A DNA stretch of 53,908 nucleotides from an uncultured Lachnospiraceae bacterium (GTDB taxonomy: Bacteria; Bacillota; Clostridia; Lachnospirales; Lachnospiraceae): positions 1 to 53,908 of the forward strand of contig CACZJL010000013.1 in the NCBI GenBank assembly GCA_902781505.1. Direction: 5' to 3'. The position numbers and the translations under genes are program-made. The notes beneath the pieces are model-generated. The model was not told the origin of the DNA, did not search any database, and saw only the letters and a program-made list of their open reading frames with translations. Every line of letters begins with the position of its first letter. The stretch's first letter is position 1. Of the stretch, positions 24,280 to 32,489 are shown piece after piece.

Positions 24280-25143
24280 ATGTTAGTTTCTGCTAAAGAG
24301 ATGCTTGAGCAGGCTCGCGACGGACATTACGCCGTTGGTCAGTTCAACATCAATAACCTTGAATGGACAAAGTCCATTTTAAAGACCGCTCAGGAGATGA
24401 AGGCTCCTGTCATCCTCGGTGTTTCCGAAGGTGCCGGTAAGTACATGACAGGCTTCAACACAGTAGCTGCCATGGTCAGAGCAATGGATAAGGATCTTGG
24501 AATCACAGTTCCTGTAGCTCTCCACTTAGACCACGGTACATACGAAGGCTGCTACAAGTGTATCGACGCCGGTTTCACATCCATCATGTTCGATGGTTCT
24601 TCTTATCCTATCGATGAGAACCTTGCTAAGACAACAGAACTCGTTAAGGCTGCAGCTGAACACGGCATGTCCTTAGAGGCTGAAGTTGGTTCCATCGGCG
24701 GCGAAGAAGACGGCGTTATTGGTATGGGTGAGTGCGCAGATCCGGAGGAATGCAAGAAAATCGCTGATCTTGGAATCACAATGCTTGCTGCCGGAATCGG
24801 TAACATCCATGGCAAATACCCTGAAAACTGGCCAGGACTTCGCTTCGACGTTCTTAAGCAGGTCAAGGCTGCAACAGGAAATATCCCACTCGTTCTTCAC
24901 GGTGGTACAGGTATCCCTGCTGATCAGATTAAGAAGGCTATCTCTCTTGGTGTATCCAAGATTAATGTAAACACAGAGTGCCAGCTTGTATTCGCTGAGG
25001 CTACAAGAAAGTACATCGAAGCCGGTAAGGACCTTCAGGGCAAGGGCTTCGATCCTAGAAAGCTTTTAGCTGATGGTTGCACAGCAATTCAGGATATCGT
25101 AGCTGAGAAGATTACACTCTTCGGTTCTGCTAATAAGGCCTGA
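24280..25143 (+). CDS. fba: Class II fructose-bisphosphate aldolase
   Basis: 287 residues. Zinc-dependent aldolase with HLDHGTYEGC (metal and catalytic residues), EAEVGSIGG, and HGGTGIPADQIKKAISLGVSKINVNTECQ holding zinc-binding His and the phosphate loop. It interconverts fructose 1,6-bisphosphate with the two triose phosphates in glycolysis and gluconeogenesis. The codon usage (strong preference for GCT, GGT, AAG, GTT in this gene) marks high expression. TAGGAGG site. The tagatose-bisphosphate form is a less likely alternative. Confidence 0.93.
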   Translation: MLVSAKEMLEQARDGHYAVGQFNINNLEWTKSILKTAQEMKAPVILGVSEGAGKYMTGFNTVAAMVRAMDKDLGITVPVALHLDHGTYEGCYKCIDAGFTSIMFDGSSYPIDENLAKTTELVKAAAEHGMSLEAEVGSIGGEEDGVIGMGECADPEECKKIADLGITMLAAGIGNIHGKYPENWPGLRFDVLKQVKAATGNIPLVLHGGTGIPADQIKKAISLGVSKINVNTECQLVFAEATRKYIEAGKDLQGKGFDPRKLLADGCTAIQDIVAEKITLFGSANKA

Positions 25144-25223
25144 ACTCTTCAGTATTGAAACCATGCATTTTTAAGTGATAAGAATCCATTCTTTATCAAG
25201 AATGCAATTGCACAAAATAATAT

Positions 25224-25293
25224 AAAGCGGTATCATAGGGGACGGGTCATCTGTATTGATGCAGACTTTCCATTCTTCAGATACCGCTTTTTT
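25224..25293 (+). terminator. Terminator after fba with unusually long loop
   Basis: An 11-bp stem AAAGCGGTATC (25224-25234) pairs with GATACCGCTTT (25280-25290), followed by TTT. The loop is 45 bases and contains smaller pairings. It ends fba transcription and lies just ahead of the sortase gene. Confidence 0.65.
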
Positions 25294-25329
25294 GAATTTC
25301 TTTTTTTAGTTTAAGAGAGGATTTCTTTA

Positions 25330-26148
25330 ATGGAGAAAGAGAAACAGAAGAAAAAAAGAACGACAGCAGATATCATAAGAAGAGTCGTCTTCTTTATCGC
25401 ACTTGCTGTATTTCTTTTTGCGGCTGGCAACCTGATCAAGATTGGTCTTAATTACAAACACATCAAGGACGTCAATGATGAAGTCATAAAGAGTGTTACC
25501 ATCCCTGTTACACAGAGCGAGGATAACAATCCGACCGATGCGGAAGAGAATCCACTGCCCTTCTTCTTTGATTATAAAAGGGCCAAAGAAATCAACGGTG
25601 ATACCGTTGGATTCCTGTATATTCCTTCCATCAATTTAAAGCTTCCGGTCGTTCAGACAGATAATGATGCATATTATCTGAACCACGACTTCTATAAAAA
25701 GGACAATCTTGGCGGAGCTATTTTTGAAGAATACCGGATAAAAAACGGGCTGGATGCATCGCACGTAATCCTTTACGGACACTGCATTTATGATATGTTT
25801 GACAGACTGGATCAGTATAAAAAAGAGGAGTTCTATAAAGCGGACGGAAACGATGTATTCTATGTCTTTACAAGCAACGCGATTCACCGCTATAAGATTT
25901 ACACCTCTTATCAGACAGACCCTGCAAGCGCTATCTATGCTTTCAACTTCTCGTCCACAGAAACTTTAAGAAACTGGGCGAAGGACAGAAAAGCAGAAAG
26001 CTTCTATGATACCGGCGTTGATGTCAGTGAAGGTACACAGTTTGTAACACTTTCTACCTGCCTTTACGAAGACACAAATTACCGTATCGTAGTCTCCGGC
26101 GTATATGACGGAGATGTAGAAATTAATCAGATTGCATCTGGGACTTAA
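25330..26148 (+). CDS. srtB: Class B sortase
   Basis: 272 residues. A basic N-terminus and one membrane helix at about 19-37 anchor a sortase B domain (FLYIPSINLKLPVVQTDNDAYYLNHDF). Catalytic residues are His151 (LYGHCIYDMF), Cys244 (TLSTCLYEDT) and Arg252 (NYRIVV). The residue after the His is Cys rather than the usual Asn. Sortase B enzymes attach particular proteins to peptidoglycan. No substrate with a sorting signal is encoded next to it. GAGAGGA site. Confidence 0.9.
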   Translation: MEKEKQKKKRTTADIIRRVVFFIALAVFLFAAGNLIKIGLNYKHIKDVNDEVIKSVTIPVTQSEDNNPTDAEENPLPFFFDYKRAKEINGDTVGFLYIPSINLKLPVVQTDNDAYYLNHDFYKKDNLGGAIFEEYRIKNGLDASHVILYGHCIYDMFDRLDQYKKEEFYKADGNDVFYVFTSNAIHRYKIYTSYQTDPASAIYAFNFSSTETLRNWAKDRKAESFYDTGVDVSEGTQFVTLSTCLYEDTNYRIVVSGVYDGDVEINQIASGT

Positions 26149-26182
26149 TATTCTTAAGTTTTTCGGAAGTGTCTTAGATTTT

Positions 26183-26292
26183 ACTTGCAATATCTGTTTT
26201 GATGCATTAAATTATTAACAACAGATAAATAGAGTTGAGTAGAACAAAGGCGTTCCAAAATCCAGATTTGGTTTTTTGGAACGCCTTTTTTT
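26183..26292 (+). promoter_or_regulatory. glnN leader: promoter followed by terminator hairpin
   Basis: A promoter TTGCAA-17-TAAATT starts near 26183. About 35 bases later comes a perfect 15-bp stem AAAGGCGTTCCAAAA/TTTTGGAACGCCTTT (26246-26288) with a run of T. The hairpin also ends the sortase transcript. If the promoter is real, the terminator is an attenuator for glnN; otherwise glnN starts from an unseen promoter in 26293-26340. Confidence 0.5.
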
Positions 26293-26363
26293 ACTACCTG
26301 GAGTTATTCCGGAATAAACATCTGTCAAAATCATTTGCTAAAAGTGAAGGGAGAAGAAAGATT

Positions 26364-28475
26364 ATGAGCGAACACATTGATGTAGCGGCAATCTTTGGAG
26401 AAAACGTTTTTAACGACACAGTCATGAAGGCTCGTCTTCCAAAGAACACCTACAAGAATTTCCGTGCAGCACTTGCCGGAACACGCAAGCTGACCATGGA
26501 GGATGCTGACGTTATCGCACACGAGATGAAGGAGTGGGCAATTGAAAAGGGAGCTACACATTACACACATTGGTTCCAGCCATTAACCGGTTCTACAGCA
26601 GAAAAGCATGATGCATTCATTTCCGCACCTCAGCCAGACGGCAAGGTACTTCTTCAGTTCTCGGGCAAGGAACTGATTGAATCTGAACCAGATGCTTCTT
26701 CTTTCCCATCCGGCGGTCTTCGTGCAACATTCGAAGCTCGTGGATATACAGCATGGGATATCACATCTCCTGCATTTGTCAGAGATAGCTCAACAGGCCC
26801 TATCCTCTGCATTCCAACAGCATTCTGTTCTTACACAGGTGAGGCACTCGATCAGAAAACACCTCTCCTTCGTTCCATGGATGCTTTAAACACTCAGGCA
26901 CTTCGTATCGTTCGTCTCTTCGGCAATACAGAAGCTAAGAAGGTTACTCCTTCCGTTGGTGCGGAGCAGGAATACTTCATCATCGACAGAGATAAGTACT
27001 TAAAGAGAAAAGATCTCATCTACTCCGGACGTACTCTTTTCGGTGCCATGCCACCAAAGGGTCAGGAACTTGATGATCATTACTTTGGTATCATTCGTGA
27101 GCGTATCGGCGCATACATGAAGGATTTAAACGAAGAGCTCTGGAAGCTCGGCGTACATGCAAAGACACAGCACAACGAGGTAGCTCCTGGACAGCACGAG
27201 CTCGCTCCTGTTTATGCTGAATGTAACATTGCTACAGATAACAACCAGCTGACCATGGAAGTTATGAAGAAAGTTGCATACCGTCATAACCTCGCATGCC
27301 TGCTTCATGAGAAGCCTTTTGCCGGTGTCAATGGTTCCGGTAAGCATAACAACTGGTCTCTTACAACAGACAATGGTGTAAACCTTTTAGATCCCGGTAA
27401 GACACCTCATGACAACATCCAGTTCCTCTTAGTTTTAGGTGCTGTATTAAAGGCTGTTGATACTCATGCAGATCTCCTTCGTTTATCCGCTTCTGATGTT
27501 GGTAACGATCAGAGACTTGGTGCTCAGGAAGCTCCTCCAGCTATCATCTCTGTATTCTTAGGTGATCAGCTTGAAGACGTTGTTGAGCAGCTGATTGACA
27601 AGGGTAATGCCACAAGCTCTCTCCCAAGCGGAACACTTGATATCGGTGCATCTGCACTTCCTAATGTAAACAGGGATGCTACAGACCGTAACCGTACATC
27701 ACCATTTGCCTTCACAGGTAATAAATTCGAATTCCGCATGGTTGGTTCTTCTGATTCCATCGCTCCAGCTAACGTTGTGTTAAACACTTCTGTCGCTCAG
27801 GCATTTAAGGAAATCGCTGATGAATTAGAGGCAGCTTCTGATTTCGATACTGCTGTTCATGATATGATTAAGAAGCTCTTCACAGAGCATCAGAGAATCA
27901 TCTTCAACGGTAATGGTTACACAGAGGAATGGGAGAAGGAGGCTGAACGCCGTGGACTTCCAAATCTTCACTGCATGGTAGACGCTATTCCTGCATTAAC
28001 TACAGAAAAGGCTATCAAGCTCTTCACAAGCTTTAATGTTTATTCTGAAACAGAGCTTCGTTCCCGTTCTGAGATTAAGTACGAGACCTACAGCAAGCAC
28101 ACAAACATTGAAGCGAAGGCAATGATTAACATCGCAAGCAAGCTCATTATTCCTGCTGTTATTTCCTACACAACAGAACTCGCTGAGTCTGTAACTGCTG
28201 TTAAGGAAGCCGGAGCAGATGCTTCTATCCAGGCTGATCTCTTAAATGAGGTTACAGCGAAATTAAAGGATATGAAGGCTGCATTAGATCAGTTAAGAGC
28301 AGATGATGTTAAGGCAGCAACCATCACAGATGTTGCTGAACAGGCTCGTTTCTTCCACGATACAGTCTCTGTAGACATGGCTGCATTAAGAAAGCCTGCT
28401 GACGAACTCGAAATGATCGTCGACAAGGAATTCTGGCCATTCCCAAGCTACGGCGATATGCTCTTCGAAGTTTAA
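26364..28475 (+). CDS. glnN: Type III glutamine synthetase
   Basis: 703 residues from the ATG at 26364-26366 with AGGGAG ahead; the longer frame from 26235 runs through the terminator hairpin and is excluded. Size and motifs are those of GSIII: SVGAEQEYFI, HNEVAPGQHELAPVY, VNGSGKHNNWSL, NRTSPFAFTGNKFEFRMVGSS and a long helical C-terminal part. It forms glutamine from glutamate, ammonia and ATP and is the typical GS of Bacteroides and many Clostridia. Highly expressed codon use. Ends at a strong terminator. Confidence 0.95.
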   Translation: MSEHIDVAAIFGENVFNDTVMKARLPKNTYKNFRAALAGTRKLTMEDADVIAHEMKEWAIEKGATHYTHWFQPLTGSTAEKHDAFISAPQPDGKVLLQFSGKELIESEPDASSFPSGGLRATFEARGYTAWDITSPAFVRDSSTGPILCIPTAFCSYTGEALDQKTPLLRSMDALNTQALRIVRLFGNTEAKKVTPSVGAEQEYFIIDRDKYLKRKDLIYSGRTLFGAMPPKGQELDDHYFGIIRERIGAYMKDLNEELWKLGVHAKTQHNEVAPGQHELAPVYAECNIATDNNQLTMEVMKKVAYRHNLACLLHEKPFAGVNGSGKHNNWSLTTDNGVNLLDPGKTPHDNIQFLLVLGAVLKAVDTHADLLRLSASDVGNDQRLGAQEAPPAIISVFLGDQLEDVVEQLIDKGNATSSLPSGTLDIGASALPNVNRDATDRNRTSPFAFTGNKFEFRMVGSSDSIAPANVVLNTSVAQAFKEIADELEAASDFDTAVHDMIKKLFTEHQRIIFNGNGYTEEWEKEAERRGLPNLHCMVDAIPALTTEKAIKLFTSFNVYSETELRSRSEIKYETYSKHTNIEAKAMINIASKLIIPAVISYTTELAESVTAVKEAGADASIQADLLNEVTAKLKDMKAALDQLRADDVKAATITDVAEQARFFHDTVSVDMAALRKPADELEMIVDKEFWPFPSYGDMLFEV

Positions 28476-28501
28476 TTTTAAATCTATACTATATAAGAAA
28501 A

Positions 28502-28540
28502 CACGGATAACACACCAATTGTGTTATCCGTGCTTTTTTA
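28502..28540 (+). terminator. Terminator after glnN
   Basis: 12-bp stem CACGGATAACAC/GTGTTATCCGTG followed by CTTTTTT. Confidence 0.9.
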
Positions 28541-28558
28541 CGTCAAAATTGCAGTTCA

Positions 28559-28589
28559 ATAAAAAAATCCCTGCAGGAATGCTTCCTGC
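28559..28589 (-). terminator. Terminator after luxS
   Basis: Stem GCAGGAA/TTCCTGC (28573-28589) followed on the minus strand by AGGGATTTTTTT. Confidence 0.75.
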
Positions 28590-28608
28590 CTGCGAGTAAA
28601 AAATCCCC

Positions 28609-29088
28609 TTATTCCGGGTAGATCAGCTGTTCCGGCTTTGGATGATCTAACACTTCTTCCCTGTACTTCTTAAGATAAATCTTGGCAAGAGTAAGGTTAT
28701 TATCCAGGTAGTTACCACAGTCTCTTGCTGTTGCACCCGGAATTTCACCTTCAAAGGAAAGCCCCCAGTCTGCTGCCTCTCTTAAGACAGGTAAGATATC
28801 TGTCGGTTCCAGTTCCCCGGCAAATATTACATAAAAGCCGGTTCTGCATCCCATCGGACCAAAGTACACTGTTTTGTCTGCCCATTCCTTATGGTTTCTG
28901 AAAAAAGTAGCCCAGAGATGTTCAATTGTATGAACACCCGGATTATCCATAGGTGCTTCCAGGTTTGGTCTTGTGAAACGAAGATCAAATGTGGTTAAGC
29001 ATTCCTTTCCGATATAGTCTCTGCGGGACACATAAATTCCCGGCAGTAAATCCAGATGATTTACTGTAAATGAAGCAATTTTCTCCAT
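28609..29088 (-). CDS. luxS: S-ribosylhomocysteine lyase
   Basis: 159 residues, full length. Zinc ligands His53 and His57 (HTIEHL) and Cys124 (ARDCGNY), and the catalytic Cys81 (GPMGCRTGFY) are all present. It splits S-ribosylhomocysteine to homocysteine and DPD, the precursor of AI-2, as part of the methyl cycle. No pfs/mtnN nucleosidase is nearby. Last gene of a long series that begins with tRNA-modification genes. AGAGAGGA site. Confidence 0.97.
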   Translation of the reverse strand: MEKIASFTVNHLDLLPGIYVSRRDYIGKECLTTFDLRFTRPNLEAPMDNPGVHTIEHLWATFFRNHKEWADKTVYFGPMGCRTGFYVIFAGELEPTDILPVLREAADWGLSFEGEIPGATARDCGNYLDNNLTLAKIYLKKYREEVLDHPKPEQLIYPE

Positions 29089-29130
29089 AATATTCCTCTC
29101 TTACGATATTCAGGGCAGGCCGCTCTGAAT

Positions 29131-29319
29131 TTACATCTGATGTCTTACAATCTTATATTCATTATCATAGGTAAAATACGGACAGCCGTCGGACTTTCGT
29201 CCCTGAAGAAGTCTTGCATAATCATCCTCATCCATATCTACCATGCAGATATAGGCATCTTCTTCCTCGTCAAATACATAGTTACTGCAATATTCGCAGC
29301 TTCCCTGTTCTTTCTGCAT
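29131..29319 (-). CDS. Small four-cysteine protein, DUF6472-like
   Basis: 62 residues with CEYC near the N-terminus, then ICMVDMDEDDYARLLQG and CPYF; four cysteines that could bind a metal. Matches my memory of the DUF6472 family, widespread in Clostridia and of unknown function. Acidic. AAAGGAG site; between NYN and luxS genes in the same direction. Confidence 0.75.
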   Translation of the reverse strand: MQKEQGSCEYCSNYVFDEEEDAYICMVDMDEDDYARLLQGRKSDGCPYFTYDNEYKIVRHQM

Positions 29320-29375
29320 TTTTCTCTCCTTTTATTTCTGCTCCAAAAACGCGTTTCAGCAATCGGGAGGTGCAG

Positions 29376-30314
29376 TTATTTTCTCGGCACAACCAGCTTG
29401 TGAGAATTAAATTCCACAATCTTCACATCATGAATGGTAGAAATGAACTTTCCAAGTGTCGAATAACCGAATTCCTTAAGCTTAAAATTCGGGAATCTCT
29501 TATGAAGATACTGTCCCACCTGACCGAGTTCAATTCCTGAAGTGCCGGCATCCTGTGCGAGCTTCTTAATGTAGTCGGTAACCTGTTTCTTGAAGCTGTC
29601 ATCCTCCTTCATCTTCACGATAAAGGTGCTGTTTTTCTTCACCATCTCAAAGTTGTTGATATCAGCAATAAAGGTAGAGAGCGAGCTGTAGCCGTAATTT
29701 CGCACGTCGAAATCCGAGTACTTCTTCTGAAGCCGTGAACCAATCTCACCAAGAGCAGTCGTGCGGCCCTTGTTACCATTTTCCGTGATAATCTCAATAA
29801 TCGAGTTCTCAATCTTGTTCTGCTTGACGACATTGCGCTTCGTATTATCTTTCATTTCAGCAGCGGAATCATCACCCTGTTCAGAGAGAATCTCAAGGTC
29901 CGTGAAGACAGAGCAGGCTGCTCTGAACGACTTAGGAGTCTTACTCTCACCCATTCCGATAACATCCATGCCGGACTCTCGCAATCTTCCGGCAAGACGG
30001 GTGAAATCCCCATCTGAGCTGACGATACAGAATCCATCGACATTGTGCGTATAGAGAATATCCATCGCATCGATAATTAAAGTCGAATCGGTTGCATTCT
30101 TTCCTGTTGTGTTGCGAAACTGCTGAATCGGCGAGAAGGAATTCTCTAAGAGTTCCTTTCTCCACTTTGCATTCTGTGAACTGGTCCAGTCCCCATACAC
30201 TCTTTTATAGGTAACCGTTCCATATCTTGTCATTTCATCTAAAATATCAGAAAGATACTTGGATGAAATGTTATCTGAATCAATTAAAACGGCGTACTTT
30301 TTATCTTCTGTCAT
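29376..30314 (-). CDS. NYN-domain putative RNase with two OST-HTH/LOTUS domains
   Basis: 312 residues. The first 145 form a NYN (PIN-like) nuclease domain with acidic residues in LIDSDN (Asp12, Asp14), KNATDSTLIIDAMD and SSDGDF. Two OST-HTH (LOTUS) domains follow at about 165-230 and 240-310, each ending in a YGYSSLSTFI / FGYSTLGKFI motif. Proteins of this layout (LabA-like) are thought to cleave or bind RNA. Two bases separate it from the aminotransferase stop, so the genes are coupled. RNA target unknown. Confidence 0.85.
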   Translation of the reverse strand: MTEDKKYAVLIDSDNISSKYLSDILDEMTRYGTVTYKRVYGDWTSSQNAKWRKELLENSFSPIQQFRNTTGKNATDSTLIIDAMDILYTHNVDGFCIVSSDGDFTRLAGRLRESGMDVIGMGESKTPKSFRAACSVFTDLEILSEQGDDSAAEMKDNTKRNVVKQNKIENSIIEIITENGNKGRTTALGEIGSRLQKKYSDFDVRNYGYSSLSTFIADINNFEMVKKNSTFIVKMKEDDSFKKQVTDYIKKLAQDAGTSGIELGQVGQYLHKRFPNFKLKEFGYSTLGKFISTIHDVKIVEFNSHKLVVPRK

Positions 30315-30316
30315 GA

Positions 30317-31504
30317 TTACCTCCAGTCAACTGAGTTCCCTGCTTCTCTAACCTTTTTCTTAAGGCTCGCCAGATTCTCAAGTGCCTGATTTAAGGTTTC
30401 ATCCCTTTTCGCATAGTGGAATCTTACTAAATGATGCACGTCTTCGCGGAAGAACGAGGAGCCTGGTACTGTTGCAACGCCAACCTCTCTTGTCATCCAC
30501 TCGGCGAATTTATAATCGTCCTTAACTCCATATTCACTGACATCCATCATGACATAATATGCACCCTGAGGTTCAATGAACTGAAAATCCAGATCACGCA
30601 GACCGTTACAGAAGAGGTTCTTCATGTGGGTGTAATGATTCTGAAGATCAATGTAATACTGATCCGGCATCGTAAGTCCTGTCACAGCAGCTTCCATTAG
30701 CGGAGCGGCTGCACCTACTGTCAGGAAATCGTGTACTTTCTTTACGCGGTCAATGACTTCAGGATTTGCTAAAACATATCCGAGTCTCCATCCGGTAATG
30801 GAATACGTCTTAGAAAGAGAGTTGCAGACAATTGTGCGATCTCTCATACCCGGAAGGGAGGCCATGTAAACATGGGTATGAGGCTTATAAAGAATATGCT
30901 CATATACTTCATCCGTTACAACCCATACATCATATTTTATTGCAAGGTCTGCAATCACCTTTAACTCTTCATATGTAAAGACCTTACCGCATGGATTGGA
31001 AGGATTGCACAAAATTAATGCCTTACATCCATCCCTAAACGCCTTCTCTAACAGATCTGCATCAAAATGAAATGCAGGTGGCACGAGCGGAATGTAAACC
31101 GGCTGCGCTCCCGAAAGAATCGTATCCGCTCCGTAGTTTTCATAAAAAGGAGAGAAAATTGCTACCTTTTCTCCCGGATTTACAATCGACATCATAACTG
31201 CCATCATCGCTTCGGTACCGCCGCAGGTTACGACAATCTCTGAATTCGGATCGTACTTTAATCCGGAGAAATGCTCCTGCTTTTTAGCTAACGCTTCACG
31301 GAAGTTCTGTGCGCCCCAGGTAATTGCATACTGGTGAGGGCCTGTTTTGGCTACCTCTGATAAACGGTCTGTAATCTCCTTTGGCGGATCGAAATCCGGA
31401 AATCCCTGAGAGAGATTCACAGCACCATATTCATTGGCTATTCTTGTCATACGACGGATGACTGAGTCTGTAAAATGTGCGGTTCTTTCACTTAAATTTC
31501 TCAT
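30317..31504 (-). CDS. PLP-dependent class I aminotransferase
   Basis: 395 residues. Fold type I motifs: NLSQGFPDFDPP, NPSNPCGKVF, DEVYEHILY, and the PLP lysine in SLSKTYSITGWRLGY. The pattern LSQGFPDF and YEH resembles methionine/kynurenine/glutamine transaminases (YbdL, KAT-like). In methionine salvage such an enzyme re-aminates the 2-oxo acid, which would suit the luxS neighbour, but this is inference. AAGGAGGGG site. Confidence 0.88.
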   Translation of the reverse strand: MRNLSERTAHFTDSVIRRMTRIANEYGAVNLSQGFPDFDPPKEITDRLSEVAKTGPHQYAITWGAQNFREALAKKQEHFSGLKYDPNSEIVVTCGGTEAMMAVMMSIVNPGEKVAIFSPFYENYGADTILSGAQPVYIPLVPPAFHFDADLLEKAFRDGCKALILCNPSNPCGKVFTYEELKVIADLAIKYDVWVVTDEVYEHILYKPHTHVYMASLPGMRDRTIVCNSLSKTYSITGWRLGYVLANPEVIDRVKKVHDFLTVGAAAPLMEAAVTGLTMPDQYYIDLQNHYTHMKNLFCNGLRDLDFQFIEPQGAYYVMMDVSEYGVKDDYKFAEWMTREVGVATVPGSSFFREDVHHLVRFHYAKRDETLNQALENLASLKKKVREAGNSVDWR

Positions 31505-31521
31505 ATACCCCTCCTTGTCTG

Positions 31522-31560
31522 ACCTTCAAGACATCATCAAAGCTAAGTCTGCTTGAAGGT
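31522..31560 (-). repeat. 9-bp inverted repeat between LysR and aminotransferase genes
   Basis: ACCTTCAAG at 31522-31530 and CTTGAAGGT at 31552-31560 around a 21-base loop, directly ahead of the aminotransferase ribosome binding site. No T tract follows, so it is an operator or RNA stem rather than a terminator. Confidence 0.5.
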
Positions 31561-31577
31561 TCAAAACTCACTTAATC

Positions 31578-32486
31578 TTATAAAGCATTCTTTTCGTAGG
31601 TCTTTAATTCATCTACATATTCCTGTCCGATGGCGGAAAGCGGCATTCTCGCCAGCTTAATGTAGCCAATCGTCATAGTATCTTTGGTATCTAACGGAAC
31701 TGCCACATAACCGTCACCGTTCAGCTCGTTACAGATGATACCGGAACAGAGTGTAAATCCGTTTAAACCAACCATCATATTCAGGAAGGTTGCACGGTCA
31801 TCTGCATGAAGCACCTGCTTGTAATCGTAGGTACTCATAACCTCTTCAGCGAAATAAAAGGAATTGGCATTGCCCTGCTCAAAGGAAAGACATGGATACT
31901 GATCCAGATCCCTCATCTTAATTTTCTTCTTTGTTGCAAGCGGATGTTTCTTCGCCATAAATACGTAAATATGGCAGTCGAACAGCGGTACAAATTCGAG
32001 CTCGTCTCTGCGGAAGATTTTCTCTAATACAGAACGGTTGAAATCATTCAAATAAAGAATTCCAAGTTCACTCTTCATCGTGCGAACATTCTCGATTACC
32101 TCATGCGTCTTGGTTTCATGCATGGCAAAGTCAAACTTGCTCATTCCATAATGTCTTACCACGTGCATGAATGCCTCAACCGCAAAGGTATAGTGCTGAG
32201 AGGATACAGAGAATTTCTTTCTGGAATCCTCTTTGGTAACGAAACGATCTTCAATCAGGCGGTAGTGCTCAAGCATCTGTCTTGCATAGCCTAAGAACTC
32301 CTCACCTTCTGAAGTCAGCGTAACACCACGGTTGGAACGGATAAAAATCTCAATTCCAAGCTCTTCTTCAAGATCATGAATCGTTGCAGACAGCGATGGC
32401 TGTGTGATAAACAGCTCTGCTGCCGCTTTATTGATGGATTTGGTATCCGCAATGGTTACCACATATTTCATTTGCTGAAGTGTCAT
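31578..32486 (-). CDS. LysR-family transcriptional regulator
   Basis: 302 residues. N-terminal winged helix-turn-helix at 1-60 (MTLQQMKYVVTIADTKSINKAAAELFITQPSLSATIHDLEEELG in several parts), linker helix, and a periplasmic-binding-protein-like effector domain from about 90. It follows the rhodanese-TtcA gene by three bases and precedes the aminotransferase, so it is likely co-transcribed and may control this set. The inverted repeat at 31522-31560 is a possible target. Effector unknown; a CysB/CysL-like sulfur signal is conceivable. Confidence 0.88.
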   Translation of the reverse strand: MTLQQMKYVVTIADTKSINKAAAELFITQPSLSATIHDLEEELGIEIFIRSNRGVTLTSEGEEFLGYARQMLEHYRLIEDRFVTKEDSRKKFSVSSQHYTFAVEAFMHVVRHYGMSKFDFAMHETKTHEVIENVRTMKSELGILYLNDFNRSVLEKIFRRDELEFVPLFDCHIYVFMAKKHPLATKKKIKMRDLDQYPCLSFEQGNANSFYFAEEVMSTYDYKQVLHADDRATFLNMMVGLNGFTLCSGIICNELNGDGYVAVPLDTKDTMTIGYIKLARMPLSAIGQEYVDELKTYEKNAL

Positions 32487-32489
32487 ACG

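Noticed and set aside
26235..26363. N-terminal extension of glutamine synthetase
   Set aside because: The frame runs through a perfect terminator hairpin; a ribosome binding site lies directly before the ATG at 26364 and the family length fits that start.
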